From Actinoplanes sp. TFC3 (GTDB lineage Bacteria; Actinomycetota; Actinomycetes; Mycobacteriales; Micromonosporaceae), in assembly GCF_001553785.1 (NCBI RefSeq), contig NZ_LOJP01000002.1, positions 241,804-305,803 of the forward strand: a DNA stretch of 64,000 bases, given 5' to 3'. A program made the translations under genes and the position numbers. The notes under the pieces are model-generated. The model saw only the letters and a list, made by a program, of their open reading frames with translations, was not told the DNA's origin and ran no database searches. Below, piece by piece: positions 43,471 to 52,484 of the stretch. Within the stretch, counting starts at the first letter, position 1, and each line of letters begins with the position of its first letter.

Positions 43471-44607
43471 TCACCGCTGCAGCGCGGCGTGCCCGGCAGA
43501 GGCACGGATCCCGCTGAGCAGAAGCCGATACGCGTCCATCACAGAATTTGTCGTTGCGCTTTCGTTGAACGAAGTCTCGATGCGTGTGCGGGCGGCTGTG
43601 CCCTCCCGCGCAACGAGCTCCGGATCGCCGAGCCTGACCAGGACTTCCTTGGCCAGAGCGACAGCGTTCCCCCGTTCAACTACGGCACCGGCCGCAGGCA
43701 ACGGCCCCTCGAGCAGAGCCTCTCGACTGCCCGCCACGTCCGAGGCAATTGTCGGGCGCGCGGTCGCCATACCCTCCAGCAACGACAACGACAGCCCCTC
43801 CCACCGCGAGGGCGAGAGAATGACGTCGGCCGCGAGGAAGACCGGCCGTACGTCGTCGCCGGCGGCTCGGGTCAGGACGCCTTCATCGGCGCGGAAGCCG
43901 TTGTCATAGCCCTCCCCCATGAGAACCAGCACTGCGGCCGGCTCGGCGGCCCGGACGTCGCGCCACGCTTCCAGCGCGAGGTCCTGCCCTTTCTGCTCGG
44001 AGCGGCGACCGACGATCGCCGCCACGAACGCGTCGCCGGGCAGGCCGAGGAGCCGGCGCGCCGTGGACCGGTCCGCCTCGGTCGGTGTCGTGAACTGGGC
44101 GAGGTCGACACCGTTGAGTACGATCCGTCCGCGGCCCGCGATACCGTTCACAGCACCGTCCTTCTGTTCCTGGCGACTGCAGTAGAGCGTGAGATCGGTC
44201 CACCGGGTGGCGTACCGTTCCCATCGGGTTGCCGCCAGGCGGGTCTTGCCCTCAGCCGCGAGGAAGGACCAGGCATGCGGCTGAAAGACGGTGGGAATCC
44301 GGCCGCGCAGAGCGAGACGTCCGACCAGTCCGGCCTTACTCGAATGCAGATGCACGAGATCAGGTGAGCGTCCGGCGATGGCCTGGCGCAACGTGCGGCG
44401 TTCCTCGGCCAGACCAGCGCCGGGTTGCCGGGCGCTGTCCCACCGTTGCCAGGAAACGCTGGCAGCCAGCAACTTGTCGGCGAGTTCGCCGGGCGGGCAG
44501 GCCACCGCCACTTGCAGGCCTTCATCGCGCTGGGCTTTCGCCAGCCCGAGGACGACTCTGGCCACGCCGCCACTGGTGGGCTGGGAAACGTGCAGAACGG
44601 AAACCAT
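43471..44607 (-). CDS. GT4-family glycosyltransferase (EPS operon, GT 8)
   Basis: A 378-aa GT-B enzyme beginning VSVLHVSQPTSGGVARVVLG, an acceptor-domain pattern typical of GT4 with a Gly-rich loop. The donor domain has AAIVGRRSEQKGQDLALEAW and WEGLSLSLLEGMATARPTIA, holding the E-x7-E motif. Last transferase before the CxxC protein, with 46 bp between them. The sugar specificity is unknown. Confidence 0.86.
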   Translation of the reverse strand: MVSVLHVSQPTSGGVARVVLGLAKAQRDEGLQVAVACPPGELADKLLAASVSWQRWDSARQPGAGLAEERRTLRQAIAGRSPDLVHLHSSKAGLVGRLALRGRIPTVFQPHAWSFLAAEGKTRLAATRWERYATRWTDLTLYCSRQEQKDGAVNGIAGRGRIVLNGVDLAQFTTPTEADRSTARRLLGLPGDAFVAAIVGRRSEQKGQDLALEAWRDVRAAEPAAVLVLMGEGYDNGFRADEGVLTRAAGDDVRPVFLAADVILSPSRWEGLSLSLLEGMATARPTIASDVAGSREALLEGPLPAAGAVVERGNAVALAKEVLVRLGDPELVAREGTAARTRIETSFNESATTNSVMDAYRLLLSGIRASAGHAALQR

Positions 44608-44616
44608 GATTCCTCG

Positions 44617-45720
44617 CTAGCGCTTTGCCTGGTGGAGCGTCTTGGTCGCCAGATCCTGGAAGGCGGCCGCAACGTGACCCCACTCGAAACGCCGGCTCCA
44701 CTCCCGGGCCGCCAGCGACATCCGCGTACGGCGCTCGTCATCGCACAGCAAAGTGGTGACGGCATCGGCGACCTGGCGCGGGTCGGTGGGGTCGACCAGC
44801 AGGCCGCTCACCTCGTTGTGCACCGCGTCGAGAACCCCGCCCTGAGCACCGGCGACGATGGGCAGCCCCACCGCTGCGGCCTCGGCGTAGACGATGCCGA
44901 ACCCCTCCCCGGACCGCCCGTCCTCGCTGGTCCGGCTGGGCAGCACGAACACATCGCTCGACGCGAACAACTCATCTCGCTTGTCGTCGTCGACAAGACC
45001 GAGGATTTCGACGTGGTCGGTCAGGCCGCGGGCTCGTACCTCGTCGCGCAGCCACGGCAGACGGTCGCCGGCGCCGACGACGACCCAGCGGACGTCCGGC
45101 ACCTTGTGGCGGATGAACGGCATCGCTTCGAGAAGAACGTCATGACCCTTGTACGGATCGTTGATGCGAGCCACCGTCAGCATCGTCGGATGAGCGCGGC
45201 GGGTCCGCAGAGTCGTCCGCGGCGCGGGGATGCCGGGCGGGATGACGGACAACGGACCGGCGAGCGGGGAGACCGCCTGGACGAGCGTCCTGGTGTAGCG
45301 GCTCACCGCCACGCCGTGGTCGGCCCGGCGGGCGCACAACCGCGTGGCGCTCGGCCACGTCGGCACCTCTTTGGCGTGGTAGTACTGCAGCCAGGTAGCG
45401 CCGCTGATCAGCTTCGCGAGGGCCGCGGCGTATCCGCACCGGACGTGCATGCTGAGGATGAGGTCGGGCTTGAACCGGCGGGTGTGCGCCACTGTCGCGT
45501 AGGTCAGCCTGGCGATCGACTTACGGCCGCCGCGAGGAACGTTGGTGACCCGGTGTACGCCGTAGCGTGAGTTCGCGTCCCATTCGGCAGCGCCGGGCTC
45601 ATCGAGCGTGAGGATCTCGACCGGACCGTCCCACCGCTCCGCCAGCCCGTAGGTCAGCGACTCGATGCCGCCCACGGCCGGCGGGAACACCGGAGTGATT
45701 ACTTGCAGGCGCGCACTCAT
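44617..45720 (-). CDS. GT4-family glycosyltransferase (EPS operon, GT 7)
   Basis: A 367-aa protein from the ATG at 45720 (MSARLQVITPVFPPAVGG), overlapping the upstream stop (ATGA). Donor motifs are LTVARINDPYKGHDVLLEAM and SGEGFGIVYAEAAAVGLPIV. PIM- or capsule-type mannosyltransferases share this pattern. Coupled tightly in the operon; the next gene starts 9 bp after its stop. Confidence 0.86.
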   Translation of the reverse strand: MSARLQVITPVFPPAVGGIESLTYGLAERWDGPVEILTLDEPGAAEWDANSRYGVHRVTNVPRGGRKSIARLTYATVAHTRRFKPDLILSMHVRCGYAAALAKLISGATWLQYYHAKEVPTWPSATRLCARRADHGVAVSRYTRTLVQAVSPLAGPLSVIPPGIPAPRTTLRTRRAHPTMLTVARINDPYKGHDVLLEAMPFIRHKVPDVRWVVVGAGDRLPWLRDEVRARGLTDHVEILGLVDDDKRDELFASSDVFVLPSRTSEDGRSGEGFGIVYAEAAAVGLPIVAGAQGGVLDAVHNEVSGLLVDPTDPRQVADAVTTLLCDDERRTRMSLAAREWSRRFEWGHVAAAFQDLATKTLHQAKR

Positions 45721-46913
45721 CGGCGTCCTCCAAGCCGGCTGTCGTACATCTCGATGTGCTTGGCCGCGATGGCATCCCAGGACCACCGCTGCGGCAGCTC
45801 GCCGGGAAGCGAACGGCGGGCCGAGGCGATCGTCTCCGGGGGGTCGAGGAGTTCGATGAGCCCGCGAGCGATGCCGTCGCGATCGGCGCTGGGTGCGACG
45901 AAACGGGGGTCCATGTGGCGTACCAGCTCGGGGTTGGCGCCGACCGGTGTCACCAGGACCGGGGTGCCGCAGAGCAGGGACTCCGCGGTGGTCAGCCCGA
46001 AGCCTTCCAGCTCGGTCGTCGGCATCACGGTCAACGTGGCGCTCCGGTACCAGGATCGGAGCTCTTCCTCGCTGACCCGGCCGAGCAGCTCGACGTTCTT
46101 CTCAAGGCCGTACGACGCGATGTCGGCCTCGATGCGGGGGCGCAGGTGCCCGTCACCCGCCACGGCCAGCTTCACCCGAGGATGGCGCTCCACGACCGAC
46201 GACATGGCGGCGATGAGTTCGGTGACCCCGGTACGAGGAGTCAGTCGCCGCGCGGTGAACAGGAGCGCTTCACTCAGGTCGTCCTCGGGAATGCTGCTCC
46301 GGGGCCGGAACCAGTCGGTGTTCACGCCACCCGGGATCAGCGTGGTGGCTTCCGCCGCTCGGGGTGACAGCTCCGCCACCTGACTACGCATGAACTCGCT
46401 GAGCACGGCGACACCGGTCGCCCGGTTGACCACCGACGCCTCGACCCGCCGCAGCGTGTTCACCACCGGTCGCTGCACCGCACCCGGCAACACGTACGTG
46501 CCCTGGCGTTCGGCGAGCAGTTCCTTGTAGACCGGGGCGTGCAGCGTGTACAGAAACGGCCGCGCAGCCGGGGCGAACGGTTTGACCAGGGTCATCATCG
46601 GCAGCGGGAAGTGACCGTGCAGCATCGCGCGGGGGTGCTCGTCGAGGATGGACCGGATCGATCGCCAGGTCCGCCACGGGTACTGCAGCGCGAACGTCCT
46701 GCTTTCCTTGCTGGGAACGTCATGACGGATCAAGTGGACGCCGTCCTCGCCGGTTTCGACGTCCGGCGAGGACGGGAGGACGCGCTTGGCGACAACGGCG
46801 ACGTCCACGCCGGCCCGTACCAGGGCGGCGGCCAGCTCCCGTACGTACCGTTCCAGTCCGCCCAGCTTGTCGGGCGCGACCGCATTGGTCATGAGAAGAA
46901 CGTCGTGTCCCAT
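45717..46913 (-). CDS. GT4-family glycosyltransferase (EPS operon, GT 6)
   Basis: A 398-aa protein from the ATG at 46913, five bases after GGAG. MTNAVAPDKLGGLERYVREL is the acceptor loop; LLFTARRLTPRTGVTELIAA and ELEGFGLTTAESLLCGTPVL form the donor site with E-x7-E. The frame is open further upstream only by codon bias. Confidence 0.86.
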   Translation of the reverse strand: MGHDVLLMTNAVAPDKLGGLERYVRELAAALVRAGVDVAVVAKRVLPSSPDVETGEDGVHLIRHDVPSKESRTFALQYPWRTWRSIRSILDEHPRAMLHGHFPLPMMTLVKPFAPAARPFLYTLHAPVYKELLAERQGTYVLPGAVQRPVVNTLRRVEASVVNRATGVAVLSEFMRSQVAELSPRAAEATTLIPGGVNTDWFRPRSSIPEDDLSEALLFTARRLTPRTGVTELIAAMSSVVERHPRVKLAVAGDGHLRPRIEADIASYGLEKNVELLGRVSEEELRSWYRSATLTVMPTTELEGFGLTTAESLLCGTPVLVTPVGANPELVRHMDPRFVAPSADRDGIARGLIELLDPPETIASARRSLPGELPQRWSWDAIAAKHIEMYDSRLGGRR

Positions 46914-46933
46914 GGTGCTCCAGGGGTTGGGGG

Positions 46934-48067
46934 TCAGGGGGTCGAGGTGGCGGGGGCGCCGAACACGGCGCCGGCCCACAGCGGCCAGCGCTGGTCCCAG
47001 GTCTGGGCCCGCGCCCAGGCAATCGCTGATTCCGTGGTGACCGCGTCGATGTCGTCGGCCTCGCACACCGCCTCGGCGAACGCGGACGCTGCATCGGCGA
47101 ACCAGACGCCGGGCGGGGCCTGCCGGTCGAGGTCGGCCTCCCAGCGGGTGCTCACCACCGGGCAACCACGGGCGGCGTAATCGAGGAATTTCATCGAAGA
47201 TTGACCGTGGCAGAATTGCGCCCGGTGCGGCACGAGCGCGACGCTGGCGTTGTTCAGCAAAGCGCCCAGATCCGAGCGCTGCAGCACGCCGTTCCAGGAG
47301 ACGCGGGGCCCGAAGTTCTCCAGCAACTGGGCGAACTCAGGCGCCGGTTGATCGCCGTAACCCGCGTACCGGCACTCCCCGAACAGGTCGAGCGTCCAAT
47401 CCGGCAGCAGCGTCAGCACGTTGCTGACCAGGTCGACGTCGAAGCGTTCGGAGAAAGTTCCCACGTAGACCATGCGGCGCATTCCCGGCTTGTGGGCCGC
47501 CGCGCCGTCGACCAGGTCGGCTTGGGTGCCGTTCGGTACAAAGTCCACCTGCCGGCCCGGGAACAGCTCGGCGAGGTGCTCGTTCGCCACGATGACCGCA
47601 TCGGCCTCGTCGGCGATCTGCTGGTACAACCTGCCGACGTGCGGTCGCCGACCGTTGAGCAGGCGGTTCCAGTCGTCGGCGGCGTCGAACACGCGCCGGC
47701 ACGGAACACCCGCGGTCGCTTCCCACTGCCACGGCACGTTGACGACGACGGCAACGTCCCGCGGATCCGCATCGGCGCACAACGCTCGTACGGTTCGTCC
47801 AAGAAGCTGGTTGTCGACCGACGCTGCCAATGGGCTTCGATGGCCCGGCACAAGCGTCGAGCGCGGGTGCAAAATGCCGCGCTGATTCGGCGCCTTCCAC
47901 AAGTTGGTGAGCCACGACCGGCTGTTGCCGCCGAGCTGCCGGATGTCCGCCGGAGCCTCGATGTAGTCGACGAGCAGACCGTGGGCCCGGGCCTGCTGCG
48001 CCAGCGCGTGTTCGCGACGGATCGCCGGGTTCCACGGGCTCTTGGCGAGCATGACGAGACGTTTCAC
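46934..48067 (-). CDS. Glycosyltransferase, TuaH-like GT-B (EPS operon, GT 5)
   Basis: A 377-aa protein from the GTG at 48067, overlapping the upstream stop (GTGA). KRLVMLAKSPWNPAIRREHA followed by DYIEAPADIR resembles the teichuronic-acid transferase TuaH subgroup. RMVYVGTFSERFDVDLV and QSSMKFLDYAARGCPVVST mark the donor domain, although the E-x7-E motif is weak. It may therefore add an unusual sugar. Confidence 0.76.
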   Translation of the reverse strand: MKRLVMLAKSPWNPAIRREHALAQQARAHGLLVDYIEAPADIRQLGGNSRSWLTNLWKAPNQRGILHPRSTLVPGHRSPLAASVDNQLLGRTVRALCADADPRDVAVVVNVPWQWEATAGVPCRRVFDAADDWNRLLNGRRPHVGRLYQQIADEADAVIVANEHLAELFPGRQVDFVPNGTQADLVDGAAAHKPGMRRMVYVGTFSERFDVDLVSNVLTLLPDWTLDLFGECRYAGYGDQPAPEFAQLLENFGPRVSWNGVLQRSDLGALLNNASVALVPHRAQFCHGQSSMKFLDYAARGCPVVSTRWEADLDRQAPPGVWFADAASAFAEAVCEADDIDAVTTESAIAWARAQTWDQRWPLWAGAVFGAPATSTP

Positions 48068-49206
48068 GCGCCGGCCTCCACCCGGGTACGGCCGAGGAGC
48101 CGGTTGGCCATGTCGAGCAGGCCGGACGCGGACTTGTCCCATCGATGCCCGTTCAACGACGCCGCGGCTGCGCGCGACATCTTCGCCCGCTGGTCATCGC
48201 GGGAAAGTCTGATCAACGCTGTGGCGGCGGCTGCGGCCTCGCGCGGAACGACGAAGCCGGTCACGTCCGCAGCGACCGTCTCCGGCAAGCCTCCCTCATG
48301 GGAGACGATGACGGGACTTCCACACGCCTGCGCCTCAATACTGACGAGCCCCAGAGGTTCGGCCGTGGCCAGATACAGCGTGGCGAAAGCCTTCCGATAA
48401 AGGTCGATCAGTTCGTCGTCGCTGATTCCCGTACGGACAGACAGCCGTACTCCCATGGTGCTGGCGAGCGAATGCAATCGCTGCTCCTCGGACCGGTCGG
48501 GGTGATACGCAACGACCACGACGGGCAAATTCAAGCCGCTCCGGCCGGCTGCCTCGATAACCAAGTCGTGCCCCTTGCTGCGGATCAGGGAACCGACGGA
48601 CAGCAGATGCGCCGGAGTGGTGTCCGCGGGCGTCATCCGGGCCGGCGCCCCGCAGGGCAGGACCTCGGCGGTCAGACCGTACGCGGCGAGAATCCGTGAC
48701 GCCGTATAACGGGAATTCGTCGCGACGGCGTCGGCGTCGGCCATGGCGCTGCGGTCGACGCGGCGCTCCCTGCGGCGCAGGCCCGCGTACAGCGCCCGGG
48801 TACGCGGATTCAGGCTGTCCATCAGCGCCGGTTCGTAGTCGATGCGGCGCGGCTCGTCGCAGTACCGGATGACGGGAGCGTTCCGGCGACCGATGCTCAC
48901 GGCACCCCGCAGCAACGAGTCCGGGTTGGCGAAGATGACATCGGCTTCGCTCTGATCGGCGAGTGCCCCGAGTTCGAGCCAGGTGGCCTGCAACTGGCGC
49001 AGGTCGAGCAGGCGCTGCGGCGGCCGGAGCACCGCCGGCAGCTTCGGCGCGGTCACCGTGAGCTGCGCGATGTACGGACGTGCCGTCACCGGTACGGCAT
49101 GCGACGTGGTGAACTCGACGACGTCGGCGTCGAAGGCGGTCACCTGTTCCATGAGCCGCCGATGGGCGCCGCCGTTTGTCAGGTTGTGCAGCACAGCGAT
49201 CTTCAT
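48064..49206 (-). CDS. GT4-family glycosyltransferase (EPS operon, GT 4)
   Basis: A 380-aa protein with MKIAVLHNLTNGGAHRRLME at the start and LLSVGSLIRSKGHDLVIEA plus AEPLGLVSIEAQACGSPVIV in the donor half (E-x7-E). Its start overlaps the preceding stop (ATGA). DEPRRIDYEP in the middle is similar to actinomycete capsular transferases. Specificity is unknown. Confidence 0.85.
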   Translation of the reverse strand: MKIAVLHNLTNGGAHRRLMEQVTAFDADVVEFTTSHAVPVTARPYIAQLTVTAPKLPAVLRPPQRLLDLRQLQATWLELGALADQSEADVIFANPDSLLRGAVSIGRRNAPVIRYCDEPRRIDYEPALMDSLNPRTRALYAGLRRRERRVDRSAMADADAVATNSRYTASRILAAYGLTAEVLPCGAPARMTPADTTPAHLLSVGSLIRSKGHDLVIEAAGRSGLNLPVVVVAYHPDRSEEQRLHSLASTMGVRLSVRTGISDDELIDLYRKAFATLYLATAEPLGLVSIEAQACGSPVIVSHEGGLPETVAADVTGFVVPREAAAAATALIRLSRDDQRAKMSRAAAASLNGHRWDKSASGLLDMANRLLGRTRVEAGA

Positions 49207-50303
49207 GCCTTCCTCCCGGACACGGCGTAGACGCGGTCCAGGTCACCGGCCTGGCGTTTCCAGGTGTGGCGGGCAGCGGCCACGCCGGCGGCTGCGGCAC
49301 CGATCCGGTCCCGTTCCGCGGGGTCACGTAGCAGCGCGCCCACTTCTCGGGTCAGCGCCGCGATGTCACCGACCTCGACCAGCCGGCCCGTGACGCCGTC
49401 CTCGATCAGGGACTCCATCGCCGTGACCCGGCTCGCCACGATCGCGCGGCCCTGCACCATGGCCCGGACGAGGATGCCACTGCTCGGGTTGGACGAGCGG
49501 TACGGCAGCACGACCACCGCCGCCGCCGCGGTCAGGTTGTTGAATTCGTCGTCGTCGAGGTAGCCGAGCCACTGCGGAGGATTGGTCATCTCGGCGCTGT
49601 CCCGTTGCAGGCGCGCCAACCAGTCGGCGTGCTGCCGCGAAGCCAAGCCGGCGATGACCAACCGGTAATCCGTGCTGGGACCCAGGGCACGCCACATCTC
49701 GAGCAGGTCGTCCAAACCCTTGGCCGGGCTGAGGAATCCGCCGAACAGCACGGTTTTGGACGCCGACGGCAACGGACCCTGCAACGGTGCGTCGGCGCCG
49801 TGATTGATCAGGCCGATCCGACCGAATCCATAGCCGGTGCACCGGCGGACCGCCTCATCGCTCAGCACCGCGAGCGCGCCGGCGCGGCGGCGGACGTACC
49901 GCAGGACGGGCCGGTTGAGCAGCGGCGCGAAGATCTTGTGCGCGACCGCGTCCCGCCAACCCCGCTGGACCGGCATCACTGCGGCGCCGGGCGCGTCGAC
50001 GAGCGTGGGCGCGTCGTGGGCGACGATGACGACGTCCCGGCGGACGGTGACGGCGACCACTCCGAACCAGAACGGTGCGGCCGTCGTGCGGCCGAGTTCC
50101 AGATGGACGACCCGAGCGCGCCGGATCTGCCCCGCCCTCCGCAGGGCGGCCAGCATTCCGGTCCACGCCGGAGCTGCCGTCTCCTTGAGAGCGACGTCGA
50201 TGACGTCGCGGGACTGGCCCCGGAATTCCTTGACCATTTTCGCGGAGACGTGCGCGACCCCGCCGTCGGTCGGCCGCACCACGAGAACGTCAGGCCGCTT
50301 CAT
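49203..50303 (-). CDS. GT-B glycosyltransferase with degenerate E-x7-E (EPS operon, GT 3)
   Basis: A 366-aa protein starting MKRPDVLVVRPTDGGVAHVS at the ATG at 50303. TVLFGGFLSPAKGLDDLLEM is the donor-binding strand, but the usual E-x7-E is replaced around SNPSSGILVRAMVQGRAIVA, where the first Glu is missing. It may use another acidic residue or be a low-activity partner. It overlaps the next upstream gene by 14 bp. Confidence 0.78.
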   Translation of the reverse strand: MKRPDVLVVRPTDGGVAHVSAKMVKEFRGQSRDVIDVALKETAAPAWTGMLAALRRAGQIRRARVVHLELGRTTAAPFWFGVVAVTVRRDVVIVAHDAPTLVDAPGAAVMPVQRGWRDAVAHKIFAPLLNRPVLRYVRRRAGALAVLSDEAVRRCTGYGFGRIGLINHGADAPLQGPLPSASKTVLFGGFLSPAKGLDDLLEMWRALGPSTDYRLVIAGLASRQHADWLARLQRDSAEMTNPPQWLGYLDDDEFNNLTAAAAVVVLPYRSSNPSSGILVRAMVQGRAIVASRVTAMESLIEDGVTGRLVEVGDIAALTREVGALLRDPAERDRIGAAAAGVAAARHTWKRQAGDLDRVYAVSGRKA

Positions 50304-51426
50304 GCTGGCTCCCCGCTGCGATCGACCGCCGGAGCTGCCGGTGGACGCCGGGGACGATCCCGTACGCCCGCAGGCACTTTTCCGCGACACGTCGCCAGGT
50401 GAAGTTGTCCTCGACGTGCTGCCGGGCCGCGCGGGACAGCTCCAGCCATCGGGCCTGGTCCGCCGCTGCGACGTCCACCACTGCCCGCCGCAGTCCCTCG
50501 GCATCGCCCACGGCGGCCACCCGCCCGGTGATGCCCTCGCGGATCACTTCCGGCATGCCGCCGATGTCGGTGCAGACGACCGGTGTGCCACAGGACATCG
50601 CTTCGAGCAGCGTCAGGCCGAGGAGCTCGGTCTTGACCTTGCGACCGGCGGCGATGGCCGCGTTGTCGCGCGACGGCAACACCACGACCTTGCTGTTCTG
50701 GTACGCCCGGATGACCGCGGCATCGTCGGCGTTCTCGTCGAACGTCACCCGGCGCCCCTCGGCCAGTTTCCGGAGCCGCTCGCGGTACTGCGAGTCGTAC
50801 GCGCGCCCGACCACGTGCACCGACATGGCTTCCGGCACGGCTTCCAGCAGCTCGGCCACGCCCTTGTGCGGCAGCAACCGGCCCACGAACGTCACGTCGC
50901 ACGTCCGTGGCCCGTCCCCCGGGGTGAACCGGCTCGCGTCGACCCCGCCGTAGATGACCGACGTCCGGCCGGCGAGCTGCGGGTAGAAGGAGCCGGAGAA
51001 CTCGCTGACCGGCAGGAACCCTTCAAGCAGGCGGTGCAGCCGCAGCCGGCGCCAGTAGTTCTTGCCGGAACCGCCGTGGTCCGTGGCGTAGACGCGGGCG
51101 CCGACGGCTCGCCCGTATGCGAGCGCGACGTTGCTCGTGACGCTCTCCCACTGGTGCAGGTGCAGCGCAGCCGGCCGGCCGATGACCCGGAGCAACTGCT
51201 CGTGCAGCGGGTTGACCTCCGAGCCCTTCCACCGGTGCCGGATCGGCAGGATCTCCACCGCGAGGTTGCCCATCGTGGTCGAGCGCCGTTCCGGCCCGAA
51301 GCCGACAAGTTTCGTCGGCACCCGTTCGGACATCGCCTTGGCTAGTTCGGTCGGGTATCGCTCTCCGCCACCGAACAATCCGTCCGGACCGAACGTGGCG
51401 GGAGTCAGGTGCACCACCGATGTCAT
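50290..51426 (-). CDS. GT4-family glycosyltransferase (EPS operon, GT 2)
   Basis: A 378-aa protein. The acceptor domain starts VVHLTPATFGPDGLFGGGER; the donor domain has VTFVGRLLPHKGVAELLEAV and LLGLTLLEAMSCGTPVVCTD. The ATG at 51426 shares one base with the upstream TAA (TAATG), so termination and reinitiation are coupled. Confidence 0.86.
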   Translation of the reverse strand: MTSVVHLTPATFGPDGLFGGGERYPTELAKAMSERVPTKLVGFGPERRSTTMGNLAVEILPIRHRWKGSEVNPLHEQLLRVIGRPAALHLHQWESVTSNVALAYGRAVGARVYATDHGGSGKNYWRRLRLHRLLEGFLPVSEFSGSFYPQLAGRTSVIYGGVDASRFTPGDGPRTCDVTFVGRLLPHKGVAELLEAVPEAMSVHVVGRAYDSQYRERLRKLAEGRRVTFDENADDAAVIRAYQNSKVVVLPSRDNAAIAAGRKVKTELLGLTLLEAMSCGTPVVCTDIGGMPEVIREGITGRVAAVGDAEGLRRAVVDVAAADQARWLELSRAARQHVEDNFTWRRVAEKCLRAYGIVPGVHRQLRRSIAAGSQHEAA

Positions 51427-52484
51427 TACAGGCTCCGATAGTGATTGAGGGTCTTGCCGACCATGAGCGCCACGTCGAAGTCGGTGACGTCGTGCCGCGC
51501 GTTACGGGACATGACCCGGCTCAGCTCAGCGTCCTCGACCACCCGATCGATCGCCGCGGCCAAGGCCTGCGGGTTGTCCGGTTCGACCAGCAACCCGGAC
51601 CGCTCGTGCGCGACCGCCTCATCGACGCCGTCGACCCGGCTCGCCACCACCGGAAGACCCATTGCCATCGCTTCCAGGGGTACGTATGCGAAGGACTCCC
51701 AGCGCGACGGCAGGCACACGACCGAGGCTTGACGCATGAGGGCGGGGATGTCGTCCACCCATCCGGCGAACCGGACTCGTCCGGGGGCGGTCTTCGCGGC
51801 GAGTTTTTCGAGGTCGCTGTGCTGCGGTCCGGTGCCGGCGACGATGACGTTCCACTCCTCCCGGGCCGACGCCGAGGCTTCGATCAAGACGTCGTGTCCC
51901 TTCTGGCGGATCAGCGAACCGACGGCCACCACGGACGGCTGCCGGGGAATCCCCCCGTCCGCGGCCGGCGTGCGGTAACGCGCCAGGTCGACGCCGTTGT
52001 GGATGCTGACGACGCGGGCCGGGGACAGGCCGTACCGGTCGATCAGGAAACGCCGGGACGCCGCGCTGACCGCGATGACCGAGTGCGCCAAGCCGAGCTG
52101 AACCCTCTTGAACGCCGTCTTGGCCAGGGCCGCTCCGGGTGTACGGAGATCGGAACTGAGGTTCGAGTCCGAGGCGTTGCTTCGTGGCAAGTGTTCGGTC
52201 ACCACGACACGGCCGCTCAGGACACGCGCCTTGGCGAGAAGCCGGACCGAGTGGCGGTGGTACGTGTCGGCCAGATGCAGGTGCCACACGTCGGCCTTCG
52301 TCAGGCCGTCCTCGAACGGCTTGTAGTGCAGGCCCAACTCGGCCGCGACCTGACCGATCTTGGATCCCCGCGGAGCGGCGAACTCCACGTCGACGTCGTG
52401 CAGCAGCAGGCCGTCAGCAAGGTCTCGCAGATGCCGGCCGACACCGCCGGCGGTACACGCGTCAGTTGCCAGGACTACCTTCAT
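51426..52484 (-). CDS. GT4-family glycosyltransferase (EPS operon, GT 1)
   Basis: A 352-aa protein from the ATG at 52484, within the end of the flippase gene (ATGA). MKVVLATDACTAGGVGRHLR opens the acceptor domain; VVAVGSLIRQKGHDVLIEA and WESFAYVPLEAMAMGLPVVA form the donor domain with E-x7-E. First of eight consecutive transferases, so it is probably an early step in repeat-unit assembly. Confidence 0.86.
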   Translation of the reverse strand: MKVVLATDACTAGGVGRHLRDLADGLLLHDVDVEFAAPRGSKIGQVAAELGLHYKPFEDGLTKADVWHLHLADTYHRHSVRLLAKARVLSGRVVVTEHLPRSNASDSNLSSDLRTPGAALAKTAFKRVQLGLAHSVIAVSAASRRFLIDRYGLSPARVVSIHNGVDLARYRTPAADGGIPRQPSVVAVGSLIRQKGHDVLIEASASAREEWNVIVAGTGPQHSDLEKLAAKTAPGRVRFAGWVDDIPALMRQASVVCLPSRWESFAYVPLEAMAMGLPVVASRVDGVDEAVAHERSGLLVEPDNPQALAAAIDRVVEDAELSRVMSRNARHDVTDFDVALMVGKTLNHYRSL

